64,000 nt of DNA from Adiantum capillus-veneris. Its lineage: Eukaryota > Streptophyta > Polypodiopsida > Polypodiales > Pteridaceae. A model generated the notes under the pieces. It did no database searches and was not told where the DNA came from. It saw nothing but the letters and a program-made list of their open reading frames with translations. The first letter of the stretch is position 1, and every line of letters starts with the position of its first letter. Of this stretch, positions 11,758 through 21,687 are shown piece by piece. Location: NCBI GenBank assembly GCA_014529385.2, contig CM043969.1, positions 15,884,446 through 15,948,445 on the forward strand, given 5' to 3'. A program made the translations under genes and the position numbers.

Positions 11758-12373
11758 CTAGAAGAGTTTGTTTAATAGAAGGAACTTTCCCAAAGTCCTT
11801 TAAGAGCAGATTTAAAGTGTGAGGAGCACACGGAACCCATGGTAGCTCTGGATACTTTGCTTCAATTTCTTTTCTAGCTGCTTTGTAGTTAGATGCATTA
11901 TCTGTGACAATGGTTGTCACATTTTTAGGTCCTCCTGCCCTTCTGATTCAATGCTCATACACACCAGCAAGATATCCACTAGTTTTATCTTTCAAGGATG
12001 TATCAATCGCCTTAATAAATATGGAACCTCTTGGACAAATCAACATCACATTAATCAATGGTTTCTTTTGAAAAAATTTCCAACCATCTAGAGCAATTGT
12101 GCATCCATACTGTGGCACATCATCAAGATTTGTGCGCTTAAAAATATTTTTGATGTAGTTTTCAATTTATTTAAGTATTCAGTACGCATATTATTATAAT
12201 CAGGTACCACAAAACCCTTCTTCGCCGTTCATCAAAGCATCTTTGAAGATAGGATTTTTGAATGACAATAATAGGAATTCCTCATGCAACAAATGCTTGC
12301 GTCCACTTAAGATGGAGTTCAAGCAGCCATTGTTTACCAAATGCCCGAGGCAAAGTAGGACCACTTGATGTAG
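11758..12373 (-). pseudogene. hAT transposase fragment (DUF659 region)
   Basis: The minus strand encodes a piece of a plant hAT transposase: GWKFFQKKPLINVMLICPRGSIFIKAIDTS, then VTDNASNYKAARKEIEAKYP and WVPCAPHTLNLLLKDFGK, with GPTLPRAFGKQWLLELHLKW upstream. These match the DUF659 part, including the Asp in TDNA. Several stops are present. It is cut on one side by the E1 LTR at 11,757 and on the other by the E2 LTR at 12,374, so it is older than both insertions. Confidence 0.85.
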
Positions 12374-13990
12374 TGATGGACGATTTAAAAATCAAAGAGA
12401 AAAAAAGAAAAAAAACTTATTTTTCCTCTGCCGGAGCCTTGGCGATGATGGGGGCTTTTCACAAGCCAAGCTCCCATACCCCTCTTTTCTCGTCCCCACC
12501 CCATGAAAACCACCTCTTAGGGAGAGAGTGATAAAAGGCATTGCAAAAAGTAAGAAAAAATAAAGTATGATCATGTAAATATATGACAAAGGTAAAATAG
12601 GCCACCTCATGCCTGTGGGGCAGCCCATCCCCACCTTGCCTCCTTTTTCTTCACTGTTGCCCCACCGTGTGTCCCTTTTCCTCTCCTCCAATCAAAAGGT
12701 CAACCCCCTCTCTCTTCCCCTTGTCCTTTCTCCTTTCTCTCTCCCCTCAAGCTACCCCACCTCTCACCAATAATGCATTCTAGCTCACCAATAATGCACC
12801 CTAACTCACATGCAACTTATCCTATCTTCCAAAATAGTATACCCCACCCCCCCTTTCTCTCTCCTATCATATCCCATGACCCAAATACCCCCCTCTCTCT
12901 CTAAAGGGCGCCATGTCTCTTGTCTTGTAGCTAAATGACCTCCCCCACACTCACACACGCTCAGTTTCACTGAAAAAGGTGCCCACAGACCCATCCCCAC
13001 CCGATGGTTATCTGATTTTTCTTGTGTTCACACACATCTGCACACAGATTCACCTCTCAACACACTCCCCTCTTGTAATTACTTTATTCTCCATGTCACC
13101 TCTCATTTTTTTTCATCAACTCATCTCTCTCTCTTAGTCTCTCTCTCATGAGACTGCTGTTTTGGCACATATACACACAGCCAGACAAGTGGGGCCCAGA
13201 GTCACATGGACTATGTAGATAATGATTTCTTCATTTCTAAATTCTATAATTTCTCCCCCCCTCCTCCCCTATATAAAGAGGGGTCACCATCACACTAAAT
13301 ACACACAGAACATCACCAAAGAGTACACTATGCACTGTGTGTGCCTAGTGCACACACACACACACCCACACTATCACCATCACCGCAATCACCATGCTCG
13401 TCTTGAGCATGACCTCTACACCCTTGGGCTATGGAAGATGAAGGGCAACTAAATGAAGGATGATGGCAATAACCGTCGTGCGAGTCTTCGCCATCAACTC
13501 CCACCTATCCGCCATGTGCTCTACCACTCTCTCCCTTCTCATTCCCCTACCCTATGCTCCCCATTTCATCGCCTTATTCTCTAAATAAAGCTTGAGGTTT
13601 TGTGAGTATGTTTTCCTGCAATGTTTTGCCCATGTGAGGTGTGCGGAATCGCCACCTAGTCTTGTGTTTGGAGTGAGCTTGTGTATGTGTGAAGGGTGTG
13701 CGGATTCACCATCCTTCTGTGGTGCCTAAGTACTAAGCCGCCATACCCCCTCCCTCACTCTCTCTCTCTCTCTCTCTCTTGATCTCATTTCCCTTCCTCT
13801 TCATCATTTCTCCCAAGCATCCATCTCTCTTGGATGAAAACTTTGTTATGGTGGTGTGTTGTTTGCGTCCTAGCCGCTGAAGCTAGGTGGTGCCCCCTGT
13901 TTTCTTTACTATGACATGCTCGAGGCGTGCCATTCGGTCCCCGGTGTTTTAGAGGCCGTCGGGGGTTCGGGGTTCGCTTTGCTTCCGTCA
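12374..13990 (+). repeat. E2 5' LTR
   Basis: A 1,617-bp LTR beginning TGATGG and ending CCGTCA, followed by the primer site. It matches both E3 LTRs (inverted in the window) over its length. Promoter and polyadenylation signals are visible: a TATA box at 13,270-13,278 and AATAAA at 13,584-13,589, which bracket a likely R region of roughly 300 bp. Confidence 0.9.
13270..13278 (+). promoter_or_regulatory. E2 LTR TATA box
   Basis: TATATAAAG sits after a C-rich run and is conserved in both E3 LTRs (complement at 16,725-16,733 and 22,165-22,173). An AATAAA signal lies about 310 bp downstream. This is the arrangement of a functional LTR promoter. Confidence 0.7.
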
Positions 13991-14003
13991 TTTGGTGCCC
14001 CCA
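13991..14003 (+). other. E2 primer binding site
   Basis: TTTGGTGCCCCCA follows the LTR end CA at 13,990. It is the same site as in E1, E3 and E4. Confidence 0.75.
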
Positions 14004-14063
14004 CTGAGGATCTTTTCATGAAACCCTTCAGTTTACAATACTGAAACCCCTAAACTATTGTGA

Positions 14064-14765
14064 ATGGATGAATGGCTAGCAGGGTTTGCTAATTGGACGA
14101 CAGAAGAAGAAGAGCTCCAAGCACAACTAGACGAACTCCGCATCTCCATTGAAGCTCGAGTGCCAGGCATAACGGTAATCGATTTGCAATGGGAGAGTCA
14201 ACCAACACGCCAAACGCAGTGGATATACATAAGCCAAGTGCCAAGAAGAAGAAGGAGAAGGTCGAAACCATGTCCTCAACCTACAACCAACCAACAACAA
14301 CGAAATTGAAGGAGCTCTGCACAATAGAGAATCAACACTATTCTACTTTGAGAATCGGGTAAATCAAGTCACCGAGGTAATTATCACAGTCAGTTTTCAA
14401 GTCACACCTGATGCTGCAGCACAGATAACGGAAGCATTGGCTAACACTCTCACTAGAGAAACTAGGGATCTACTGAGTTTGTTTCAGGAAAGAACACCAC
14501 CCTCTCCCACAAGCTTGGACAGTGACTAAGCACCTCTAAGCTTAACATGAATCAGTACAACCTACCTCAAGACAGATCACACATACCAACACGTGTACGC
14601 TCAATCAAGGTAATACTGGACTTGAAGGCTCACTACCAACACGTCATTGACACCATGCTGGGTGGGGAGCGGTTTTTTGAGGTTTTGGCATCAGATCAAC
14701 CATTTGTCTTACCTTTGGTACAAGGCAATGTACCGTTTGAAGTTTTAATCTATGTCCTAGTATAA
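14064..14765 (+). CDS. E2 pre-gag frames (divergent)
   Basis: Two short frames lie between the primer site and gag. The first (14,064-14,309) begins MDEWLAGFANWTTEEEELQAQ, like the first frame of E1, E3 and E4, but has no zinc knuckle and its second half differs. The second (14,547-14,765) begins MNQYNLPQDRSHIPTRVRS and contains LDLKAHYQHVIDTMLGG. It occupies the place of the 176-aa accessory protein of E1/E3/E4 but I see no similarity. Function unknown. Confidence 0.5.
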
Positions 14766-14848
14766 GAGGGTATACACGCCTCCTTGTAAAGAAGAAAAAA
14801 ACTTTTGCAAGCTAAGCAGTGTGTCTTTCTAGCTCTCTCTCAGTAATC

Positions 14849-15999
14849 ATGGCAAGTGTAGCATTTCCAACATTTAAAGAAAAGAAGGGGGAGGATCTGG
14901 TAACAGACTTCCTAGATGACTTTGAAGTAGCATGTGTAGTGAGCAACAAAGATACGGATGAATCCCGGGTTAGAATCTTTAAGCATCTCATGAAGCTAGA
15001 TCATGGTACAATGCACTTCCACAAGCAACCAAGGATGACTGGGAACCCTTTAAAACCGCTTTTAAGAGGCACTTTGGGGGAGGTACCACTTCAGAAAAGT
15101 TGTGGGATAAGTTGAGAGACTTGAAGTAGGAGGGTCTTTTAGAATATGCCACCTATGAGTCCAAATTTGTGGATTTGTGGGAACGGTGGGTTGAGTCACT
15201 GGCAAGGGGGGAAGCTGCACCCGATTTCCTAAAAAAAGATCGGTTCACGCATGGCTTATGGCCGCTTCTCAAGGAGAAGGTGAAAGGTAGATTCCCGGCT
15301 ACGTACGAGTTAGCCGTTGAGATTGATAGCTCGCCTTAAGGACAAGAAGCTGCGAATGAAAGCCAAAGAAACCGAGTCAACAGAAACAAGAACATCACGT
15401 CGACAAGCAACTACGACAACCACCATTCCACCACCACCACCGGCTCTTGGGGTAAGAGATGACCAACAAGATATGTTGGCCCATATTACTTACCAACTGT
15501 AGAATTTGTTTGTCCACTTAATACAACAAGGGAGGAGTCAAGAAAGAGATCAAGACCCTGGAAGAGCACGACAAATAAACAGGGAGTATCATTGCTACAA
15601 CTGCGGAGAAGACGGTCACGGTATGTACTACTGTCCCAAACCACGACAAAACTATAATAGAGGAGGTAGGAGGAACCAATTGTCACCCCCTATAGAAAGA
15701 ACACCCCCACCCCGAGCACCACCCCCACCAACACAAATTCTACGTCCACCCCAGACACCACTACAAGCATCCATTCCACCTCTACCACCAGCCCCACCAC
15801 CTGATCGCCCTGTAAACATCATAAGGCTAGAAGAGAAAGGAAAAGCCGTAGTAGTGGACCCACCCAGAGCAAAGGAGAGGGACAAGGGTAAGGAGAAGGT
15901 AACCTTTTTAGAACCACTTGAAGCCATGACTGTGAAAAGAGCTAGGTGGGAGAAAGCTACACAATCAGATGATGAGAGAAGCATGAGAGGAGAAACTAG
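14849..15999 (+). pseudogene. E2 gag, 5' part, interrupted by E3
   Basis: Starts MASVAFPTFKEKKGEDLVTD at 14,849. It continues through GGTTSEKLWDKL, YESKFVDLWERW and a zinc knuckle CYNCGEDGHGMYYC (about 15,594-15,635, all four ligands present), then a proline-rich tail and a Lys/Arg-rich linker. Frame changes occur near 15,000-15,100 and a stop at about 15,500 precedes the knuckle segment. At 15,999 the frame is cut by the E3 LTR; the true continuation is at 22,960. Confidence 0.88.
15996..15999 (+). other. E3 target site duplication, left copy
   Basis: CTAG at 15,996-15,999 is repeated at 22,956-22,959 on the other side of E3. Joining the flanks through one copy keeps the E2 reading frame open into the protease region. 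Confidence 0.85.
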
Positions 16000-16206
16000 T
16001 GACAAGAGAAAAGCGAACCCCCAACCCCCGACGGCCTCTAAAACACCGGGGACCGAATGGAGCGCCTCGAGCCTGTCACGGTAAAGCAAACAGGGGGCAC
16101 CACCTAGCTTGAGCGGCTAGGACGCAAACAACACAACACCATAACAAAATTTTCATCCAAGAGAGATGGATGGTTGGGAGTAATGATGAAGAGAAAAGGG
16201 AATGAG

Positions 16207-16247
<41 letters not shown>

Positions 16248-17558
16248 GGGAGGAGGTATAGCGGCTTAGTACTTAGGCACCACAAAAGGATGGTGAATCC
16301 GCACACCCTTCACACATACACAAGCTCACTCCAAACACAAGACTAGGTGGCGATTCCGCACACCTCACATGGGCAAAACATTGCAAGAAAACATACTCAC
16401 AAAACCTCAAGCTTTATTTAGAGAATAAGGCGATGAAATGGGGAGCATAGGGTAGGGGAATGAGAAGGGAGAGAGTGGTAGAGCACATGGCAGATAGGTG
16501 GGAGTGATGGCGAAGACTCGCACGAGGGTTATGGCCATCATCCTTCATTTAGTCGCCCTTCATCTTCCATAGCCCAAGGGTGTAGAGGTCATGCTCAAGA
16601 CGACCATGGTGATTGCGGTGATGGTGATGGTGTGGGTGTGTGTGTGTGTGTGCACTAGGCACACACAGTGCATAGTGTACTCTTTGGTGATGTTGTGTGT
16701 GTATTTAGTGAGATGGTGACCCCTCTTTATATAGGGGAGGAGGGGGGAGAAATTATAGAATTTAGAAATGAAGAAATCATTATCTACATAGGCCATGTGA
16801 CTGTGGGCCCCACTTGTCTGGCTGTGTGTATATGTGCCAGAACAGCAGTCTCATCAGAGAGAGACTAAGAGAGAGAGATGGGTTGATGAAAAAAAGTGAG
16901 AGGTGACATGGAGACTAAAGTAATTACAAGAGGGGAGTGTGTTGAGAGATGAATCTGTGTGCAGATGTGTGTGAACACAAGAAAAATCAGATAACCACCG
17001 GGTGGGGATGTGTCTGTGGGCACCTTTTTCAATGAAACTGAGTGTGTGTGAGTGTGGAGGAGGTTATTTAGATACAAGACAAGAGACATGGCGCCCTTTA
17101 GAGAGAGAGGGGGATATTTGGGTCATGGGATATGATAGGAGAGAGAAAGGGGGGGTGGGGTATACTATTTTGGAAGATAGAGTAAGTTGCATGTGAGTTA
17201 GGGTGCATTATCGGTGAGTTAGAATGCATTATTGGTGAGAGGTGGGGTAGCTTGAGGGGAGAGAGAAAGGATAAAGGACAAGGGGAAGAGAGAGGGGGTT
17301 GACCTTTTGAGTGGAGGAGAGGAAAAGGGACACACGGCGGGGCAACAGTGAAGAAAAAGGAGGCAAGGTGGGGATGGGCTGCCCCGCAGGCATGAGGTGG
17401 CCTATTTTACCTTTCTTATATATTTACATAAGCATACTTTATTTTTTTCTTACTTTTTTCCAATGCCTTTTATCACTCCCTCCCTAAGAGGGGGTTTTCA
17501 TGGGGTGGGGACGAGAGAAGAGGGGTATGGTAGCTTGGCTTGTGAAAAGCCCCCATCA
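16000..17558 (-). repeat. E3 3' LTR
   Basis: 1,559 bp from TGACAAGAG at 16,000 to CCCATCA at 17,558, the reverse complement of the E2 LTR with few differences. A GA tract at 16,208-16,245 is longer than in the 5' copy. A TATA box (complement at 16,725-16,733) is present. The polypurine tract lies at about 17,560-17,573. Confidence 0.92.
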
Positions 17559-17569
17559 TTAGCCCTCCC

Positions 17570-18112
17570 CTTTTGGCTAGAGGCATTCATGTCTCTAGCT
17601 CTATTTCTTCTTCCGCTTAGCTGTAGGATACGATATCGAGTTGCCTTCTGAACTAGCCATTCCATTTGGCCATTGGTGAGATTTTTGGGATATTCATGAA
17701 TCTGTAACAGGTCGGAGTGATAACTTGTTCCTTGGAATAGTGTCGGTTGATTAAAGGGGAAGCCCATGGCTTCCAGAACTTTTTGCCAATGTCCTCCTAG
17801 ATCCCAAGTGAAAAATAGGATCATTGTTTGCAGTGTCCGAACAATAAAATTTGCATGCCAAATTGGATCAAATTTGTAACCACCAGTAGCGAGAGGGAAA
17901 ATGAGCATCTTGGCTCTTGCAAAGACAGAACTGAAAATTATGATTCCCAAGAGTGTACCAAGAATCCACCATATATGGCCGCCTTGTTGGTGTGGTGAGC
18001 TCAAGTTATCTTCAGAGTCCTGCTTACTGCCATTAGAAAAAACTGCAAGCATATCATGCTTCTTTTGGGTGTGCTCAAACATGTCAGCTTCCTTTACTAA
18101 GCCGCAAGGCAC
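17570..18112 (-). CDS. E3 frame with a predicted membrane segment and a pol-linker remnant
   Basis: The minus-strand frame opens at 18,112 (MPCGLVKEADMFEHTQKKHD) and contains a hydrophobic run, IWWILGTLLGIIIFSSVF, long enough for one membrane span. Its later part (about 17,630-17,745: LFQGTSY, then YPKNLTNGQMEWLVQKATRY) resembles the linker between second RNase H and integrase in E1, E2 and E4 (LFQGSDA, CPKGYTKGQK, RKATRY). So foreign sequence appears fused to a scrap of pol. The foreign part could be a captured host gene fragment; I do not recognise it. Confidence 0.5.
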
Positions 18113-18155
18113 CTACCTTGCGGCTTAAATACAAGTGTAATCCACTTACCTTTCT

Positions 18156-18581
18156 CTAAAGAGAGGATGCACTATTTGTAAAAAATTGTACCAAATTGCG
18201 AAGGAGGTCTTCATTCTTGCATTCTATCAAGCTTTTGTTTATCCGTGGCTCCTTAGCTCTTATCTCAATGTTGATCTTCTCTCTATATGTTATAGCGGCT
18301 AGCCATAGCCATAGGTCTGATGCATCCCATGCAAACACAATGCTGTGTTGTGGAGGAGTTTGGAACATCCTTAAAAGGTTGGCAACATATTGATCATCAA
18401 ACTTACTATGAACATCCTCACATAAACTGGAGGCATTACCCATCTCCAAGTTTATAACACCCTTTAGTAGACTAGAGGCATTACCCATCTCTAAGTCTAT
18501 AACACTACACAATAAAGTCTTGCTCGGCTGCCAAGCCTCTCGAGAAATATCCAACTCCAAACCTTCGGTCATACTTACCAC
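18156..18581 (-). CDS. E3 unrecognised frame with internal tandem duplication
   Basis: The 141-residue minus-strand frame contains a duplicated unit (VIDLEMGNASSL then VINLEMGNASSL, about 15 residues apart). This is also visible in the DNA as two copies of 'gaggcattacccatctc' at 18,431 and 18,478. The rest (FDDQYVANLLRMF, IVFAWDASDLWLWLAAITY) resembles nothing I can name. It sits between gag and the frame at 17,570-18,112, where pol should be, and is probably part of a captured sequence. Confidence 0.4.
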   Translation of the reverse strand: MVSMTEGLELDISREAWQPSKTLLCSVIDLEMGNASSLLKGVINLEMGNASSLCEDVHSKFDDQYVANLLRMFQTPPQHSIVFAWDASDLWLWLAAITYREKINIEIRAKEPRINKSLIECKNEDLLRNLVQFFTNSASSL

Positions 18582-18625
18582 TTCGTTATGGTCCTCTAGT
18601 GAAACTGCCTTGATGCAAGATTCCT

Positions 18626-20065
18626 TTAGCTGCTACACTGTCCTGGGTCCATGCTGGTGCACAGGCTTCCGTTTTCAAAGCCCTCCCCTTTGCTTGATAT
18701 GTTGCCCACCTTCTGCAAAACCTTGCTAGCAGGCTGGTCTTCCTCTTCTCTTGTATCTTTCATGCCCTTTGCATTCCTCTTACTCTGACGAGGCCTAATC
18801 AACACTTTACACATTCTTACCCTTACTGCCCAATGTTGTTGATTGATCTCTTTGGTGCCTATTTCATTCAAGGTTAAAGATGTACTCACATTTGTAACAC
18901 AATTTTCTTGGCTTACCTCCCCCACCTGGGTAGCTTCTTTTGATTCTTTAACCTCTTGTTCCACTGCTTCAGTTCTTTGAATAGTCTTCTTACTTGATCC
19001 TTCTTCCGTTACACTCATCTTGACCTCTTCTGCAAGACTAATGATACTTGGTGTGCGGGTACCAATTGATGGTGGGCGTAGGATGATTGTAAGTGGTGAT
19101 TGTGGTTGTGGTTGCATTGGTGACTGGGGTCGAATTGGTGTGGCCAGTTGTGGTTGCACCGCTGGTGGTGTGATTTGAACAGGTGGGATTGGTTGCCTAA
19201 GTGGCGGAGGTCTTGCTCTTGGTGGAGAGATCTGATTCTGTCTCCCCCCTCTATTGAAATTATGCCTCCTCGGGTGTGGGCAGTAGTACATTTCATGGCC
19301 ATCTTCCCTGTGGTTGTAACAGTGGTACTCTGGGTTCTGCCTTCGTTGTCCTCTTCCTTGTTCTGGGTTCCTGTGAGGTGTATGCCCTTGCTGCACCAGA
19401 TGCACAGATAAACTCTCTAGTTGGGTGGTGATGCGACTCAGCAGGTCTTGCTCTTCTGATGCCTCCTGTGGTTGGACTCTATGATTGGCTGTTGCAGTCA
19501 CTAGGGTTGGTTGGGCCGAGCTTGTTTCCTCTGACTCGTTTACTCTTTCTTGCATGCGTAGCTTCTTGTCTTTAAGGCGGGCTACTTCGACTGCCAACTC
19601 ATATGTTGCAGGAAACCTTCCCTTCACCTTCTCTCTAAGCGACGACCATAGAACAGCAATGAAATAGTCCTTCTTTAGGAAATTAGGCGCTCCTTCACCT
19701 TCCTCCAGTGAGTCAACCCATCTCTCCCATAAGTCCACAAATTTAGACTCGTAGGTGGCATACTCCAGCAGGCCTCCCTGCTTTAATTCTGTCAGTAACT
19801 GCCATAGCCTCTCCGAGGTTGTGCCTCCACCAAACCTCTTTACAAAAGCAGCCATTAACACATCCCATGCATTCTTGGTGGCCTGGGGCAATGCATTATA
19901 CCAGGACTTGGCCTCTACTTTCATCAGTAGAGGAAAAATTCTAAGTCGTGAAGCGTCGTCATCTTTGTTGGAGACGATACAAGCAATGTCGAAATCATCC
20001 AAAAAGTCGGTGGTGAGATCCTCTCCCTTCTTTCCACTGAACGTGGGGAAAGAAACACTTGCCAT
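18626..20065 (-). CDS. E3 gag (intact 479-codon frame)
   Basis: An uninterrupted minus-strand frame from ATG at 20,065: capsid region (SFPTFSGKKGEDLTTDFLDD, AFVKRFGGGTTSERLWQLL, YESKFVDLWERW), a Lys/Arg-rich helix, and a zinc knuckle in which CYNHREDGHEMYYC replaces the usual second Cys with His. A proline/glutamine-rich tail and a Lys/Glu-rich C-terminus follow. This is the only full-length gag frame of the related elements here. The altered knuckle might still bind zinc (CHHC) but could weaken RNA packaging. Confidence 0.88.
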   Translation of the reverse strand: MASVSFPTFSGKKGEDLTTDFLDDFDIACIVSNKDDDASRLRIFPLLMKVEAKSWYNALPQATKNAWDVLMAAFVKRFGGGTTSERLWQLLTELKQGGLLEYATYESKFVDLWERWVDSLEEGEGAPNFLKKDYFIAVLWSSLREKVKGRFPATYELAVEVARLKDKKLRMQERVNESEETSSAQPTLVTATANHRVQPQEASEEQDLLSRITTQLESLSVHLVQQGHTPHRNPEQGRGQRRQNPEYHCYNHREDGHEMYYCPHPRRHNFNRGGRQNQISPPRARPPPLRQPIPPVQITPPAVQPQLATPIRPQSPMQPQPQSPLTIILRPPSIGTRTPSIISLAEEVKMSVTEEGSSKKTIQRTEAVEQEVKESKEATQVGEVSQENCVTNVSTSLTLNEIGTKEINQQHWAVRVRMCKVLIRPRQSKRNAKGMKDTREEEDQPASKVLQKVGNISSKGEGFENGSLCTSMDPGQCSS

Positions 20066-20407
20066 GGTAGTGACTTAGGAAATTACAAACCTCTTTTTTT
20101 TTCTTTTTTTTTACATTACATTAACAGTAGCGGCTCATAGCAGCTTTTTTACAAGGGTGGGTGGATAGGTTAAAACAAGATAAAGATAGAAACATTAAAG
20201 GAATGATGGTAATCTAATATGGGGAGGATGATAGGGTTTGGGGAATTGAAGATTTCTCCTAGTACTGTCACACCGAATAGGTGTACGATCTTCTGTTGGT
20301 AGAAGACTTTCCTATCTACATAGATATTCACATGCATATGCTGCAGGAATCTGAATGGGAATGCCGTTGGCCCGTTTTCCATCATGCACAGAGGATGAAA
20401 TACTTAC

Positions 20408-20938
20408 TTATACTCTTATCGTGCCAGTGTTGATGAGTCGGCACATCCACAAGAGGTTGTCGCCTTTCATGGGCTCTACCTTTCCTTTGTTGCTCAGCAT
20501 GTACGGGATGATGGCGACGCGTCTGACCACTCCCAGCCTCTTGGCTAACAACAATTGCAGGTAATTTCCGTAGTTGGCGTGCTGCATGAATTCTACTCCA
20601 TTCAGTTGCAACTCGTCCCCAGCCCACTGGGTTTCTCCCGTGGTAGAGAGCTTCTTCAGGATAAGTTGTACAGGGAGAGGAGGAAGATCCTCTACTCTCT
20701 TTCCAAAAAAGTGAGAGCAGTAGCCGTACCACTCTTCTCTAGGACATGGGAATCTTCTTACCACTTCTTCTTCCGGATTGTCGAAGTGGATTGGTAGCAC
20801 TCGCATGCGTCGTGCAAATCCGTAGGCGACCTTTCGCCGCTTAGCTTCGGATGACTTCCTCTTTGGCAAACTGGGTACAACCCGGCTTTCTGAGCTTGAA
20901 GCACTTGCTTGGCTAGATGCTTCTCCCTTCGGGGTCAT
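20408..20938 (-). CDS. E3 pre-gag accessory protein (176 aa, intact)
   Basis: The best copy of the accessory frame shared with E1 and E4. It has a Ser-rich start, a basic patch (KRKSSEAKRRKVAYGFARRM), a middle region with FGYCSRCF-like residues in E4 (YGYCSHFFGK here), and a C-terminal part (LLLAKRLGVVRR, MKGDNLLWMCRLINTGT). It overlaps the upstream basic frame (20,935-21,144) by four bases. Conservation in three copies, including this uninterrupted one, argues it was selected. I know of no named family. Confidence 0.65.
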   Translation of the reverse strand: MTPKGEASSQASASSSESRVVPSLPKRKSSEAKRRKVAYGFARRMRVLPIHFDNPEEEVVRRFPCPREEWYGYCSHFFGKRVEDLPPLPVQLILKKLSTTGETQWAGDELQLNGVEFMQHANYGNYLQLLLAKRLGVVRRVAIIPYMLSNKGKVEPMKGDNLLWMCRLINTGTIRV

Positions 20939-21144
20939 GTGTTTCCAGACTGGCTTATCTTCTCCTTGCCTTTGGCTCGAGCAGCCCCTTTAGGCCACTT
21001 TGGAGTTATAACTTTGACTGTAGTTTCTTTAGGGAAAAGAGGTCTCACCGTTTGCTTCCCTTCCTTGATGTGAATGACTTCTTTGTGATGAATTTCGATG
21101 TAGATGACTTCAGCCCTTTCGCTTCCTTCATTGCTGGCACTCAT
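20935..21144 (-). CDS. E3 small basic frame
   Basis: Seventy codons beginning MSASNEGSERAEVIYIEIHH and rich in Lys, Thr and Pro later (KVITPKWPKGAARAKGKEK). The equivalent is at 27,830-28,045 in E4. It overlaps the zinc-knuckle frame upstream and the 176-aa frame downstream by a few bases, so the three may be made by frameshifting or as one spliced product. Function unknown. Confidence 0.5.
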   Translation of the reverse strand: MSASNEGSERAEVIYIEIHHKEVIHIKEGKQTVRPLFPKETTVKVITPKWPKGAARAKGKEKISQSGNT

Positions 21145-21367
21145 TGACAGTGTGCCTTGGTTGACAACAGTGATGGCACTTCACCGACCTCCCACCTAAT
21201 GCTCTCAATTTATAGTTAGAACGAGCGACACGAGATGGAGAATTTACCTCTTGAATGCTGACGACACTGCAGCCTGGCAGTAGCACCTCAATGAAGGCGG
21301 CTAGTTCCTCCTTCGTCTCCTCTTCTTCCGTCCTCCAGTTAAAAAATTCCTTCAACCATTTGTCCAT
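21128..21367 (-). CDS. E3 first frame: acidic helix plus zinc knuckle
   Basis: Starts at ATG 21,367 (MDKWLKEFFNWRTEEEETKE) about 65 bp after the primer site. It ends in an intact CCHC knuckle, CHHCCQPRHTVNEC. This separate knuckle protein upstream of gag is shared by E1 and E4. Confidence 0.65.
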   Translation of the reverse strand: MDKWLKEFFNWRTEEEETKEELAAFIEVLLPGCSVVSIQEVNSPSRVARSNYKLRALGGRSVKCHHCCQPRHTVNECQQ

Positions 21368-21442
21368 GATTGATAGTGGGCGTCACTTTCAACATTGTAA
21401 ACTGAAGGGTCTTAGAAATCCCTCCTCCGTGGGGGCACCAAA

Positions 21443-21656
21443 TGACAGGAGCAAAGCGAACCCCGAACCCCCGACGGCCTCAAAAACACCGGGGACCGAA
21501 TGGCACGCCTCGAGCCTGTCACGGTAAAGCAAGCAGGGGGCACCACCTAGCTTGAGCGGCTAGGACGCAAACAACACAACACCATAACAAAATTTTCATC
21601 CAAGAGAGATGGATGCTTGGGAGTAATGATGAAGAGAAAAGGGAACGAGATCAAGT

Positions 21657-21687
<31 letters not shown>

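Noticed and set aside
10301-11761. Long frames on both strands with Val-Cys, His-Thr and Ser-Leu runs
   Set aside because: They lie in the E1 LTR and come from GT, AC and GA tracts; no domain-like sequence.
19015-19302. His-rich frame overlapping E3 gag
   Set aside because: Shadow of the gag frame in another phase; related shadows recur in E1 and E4 at the same place.
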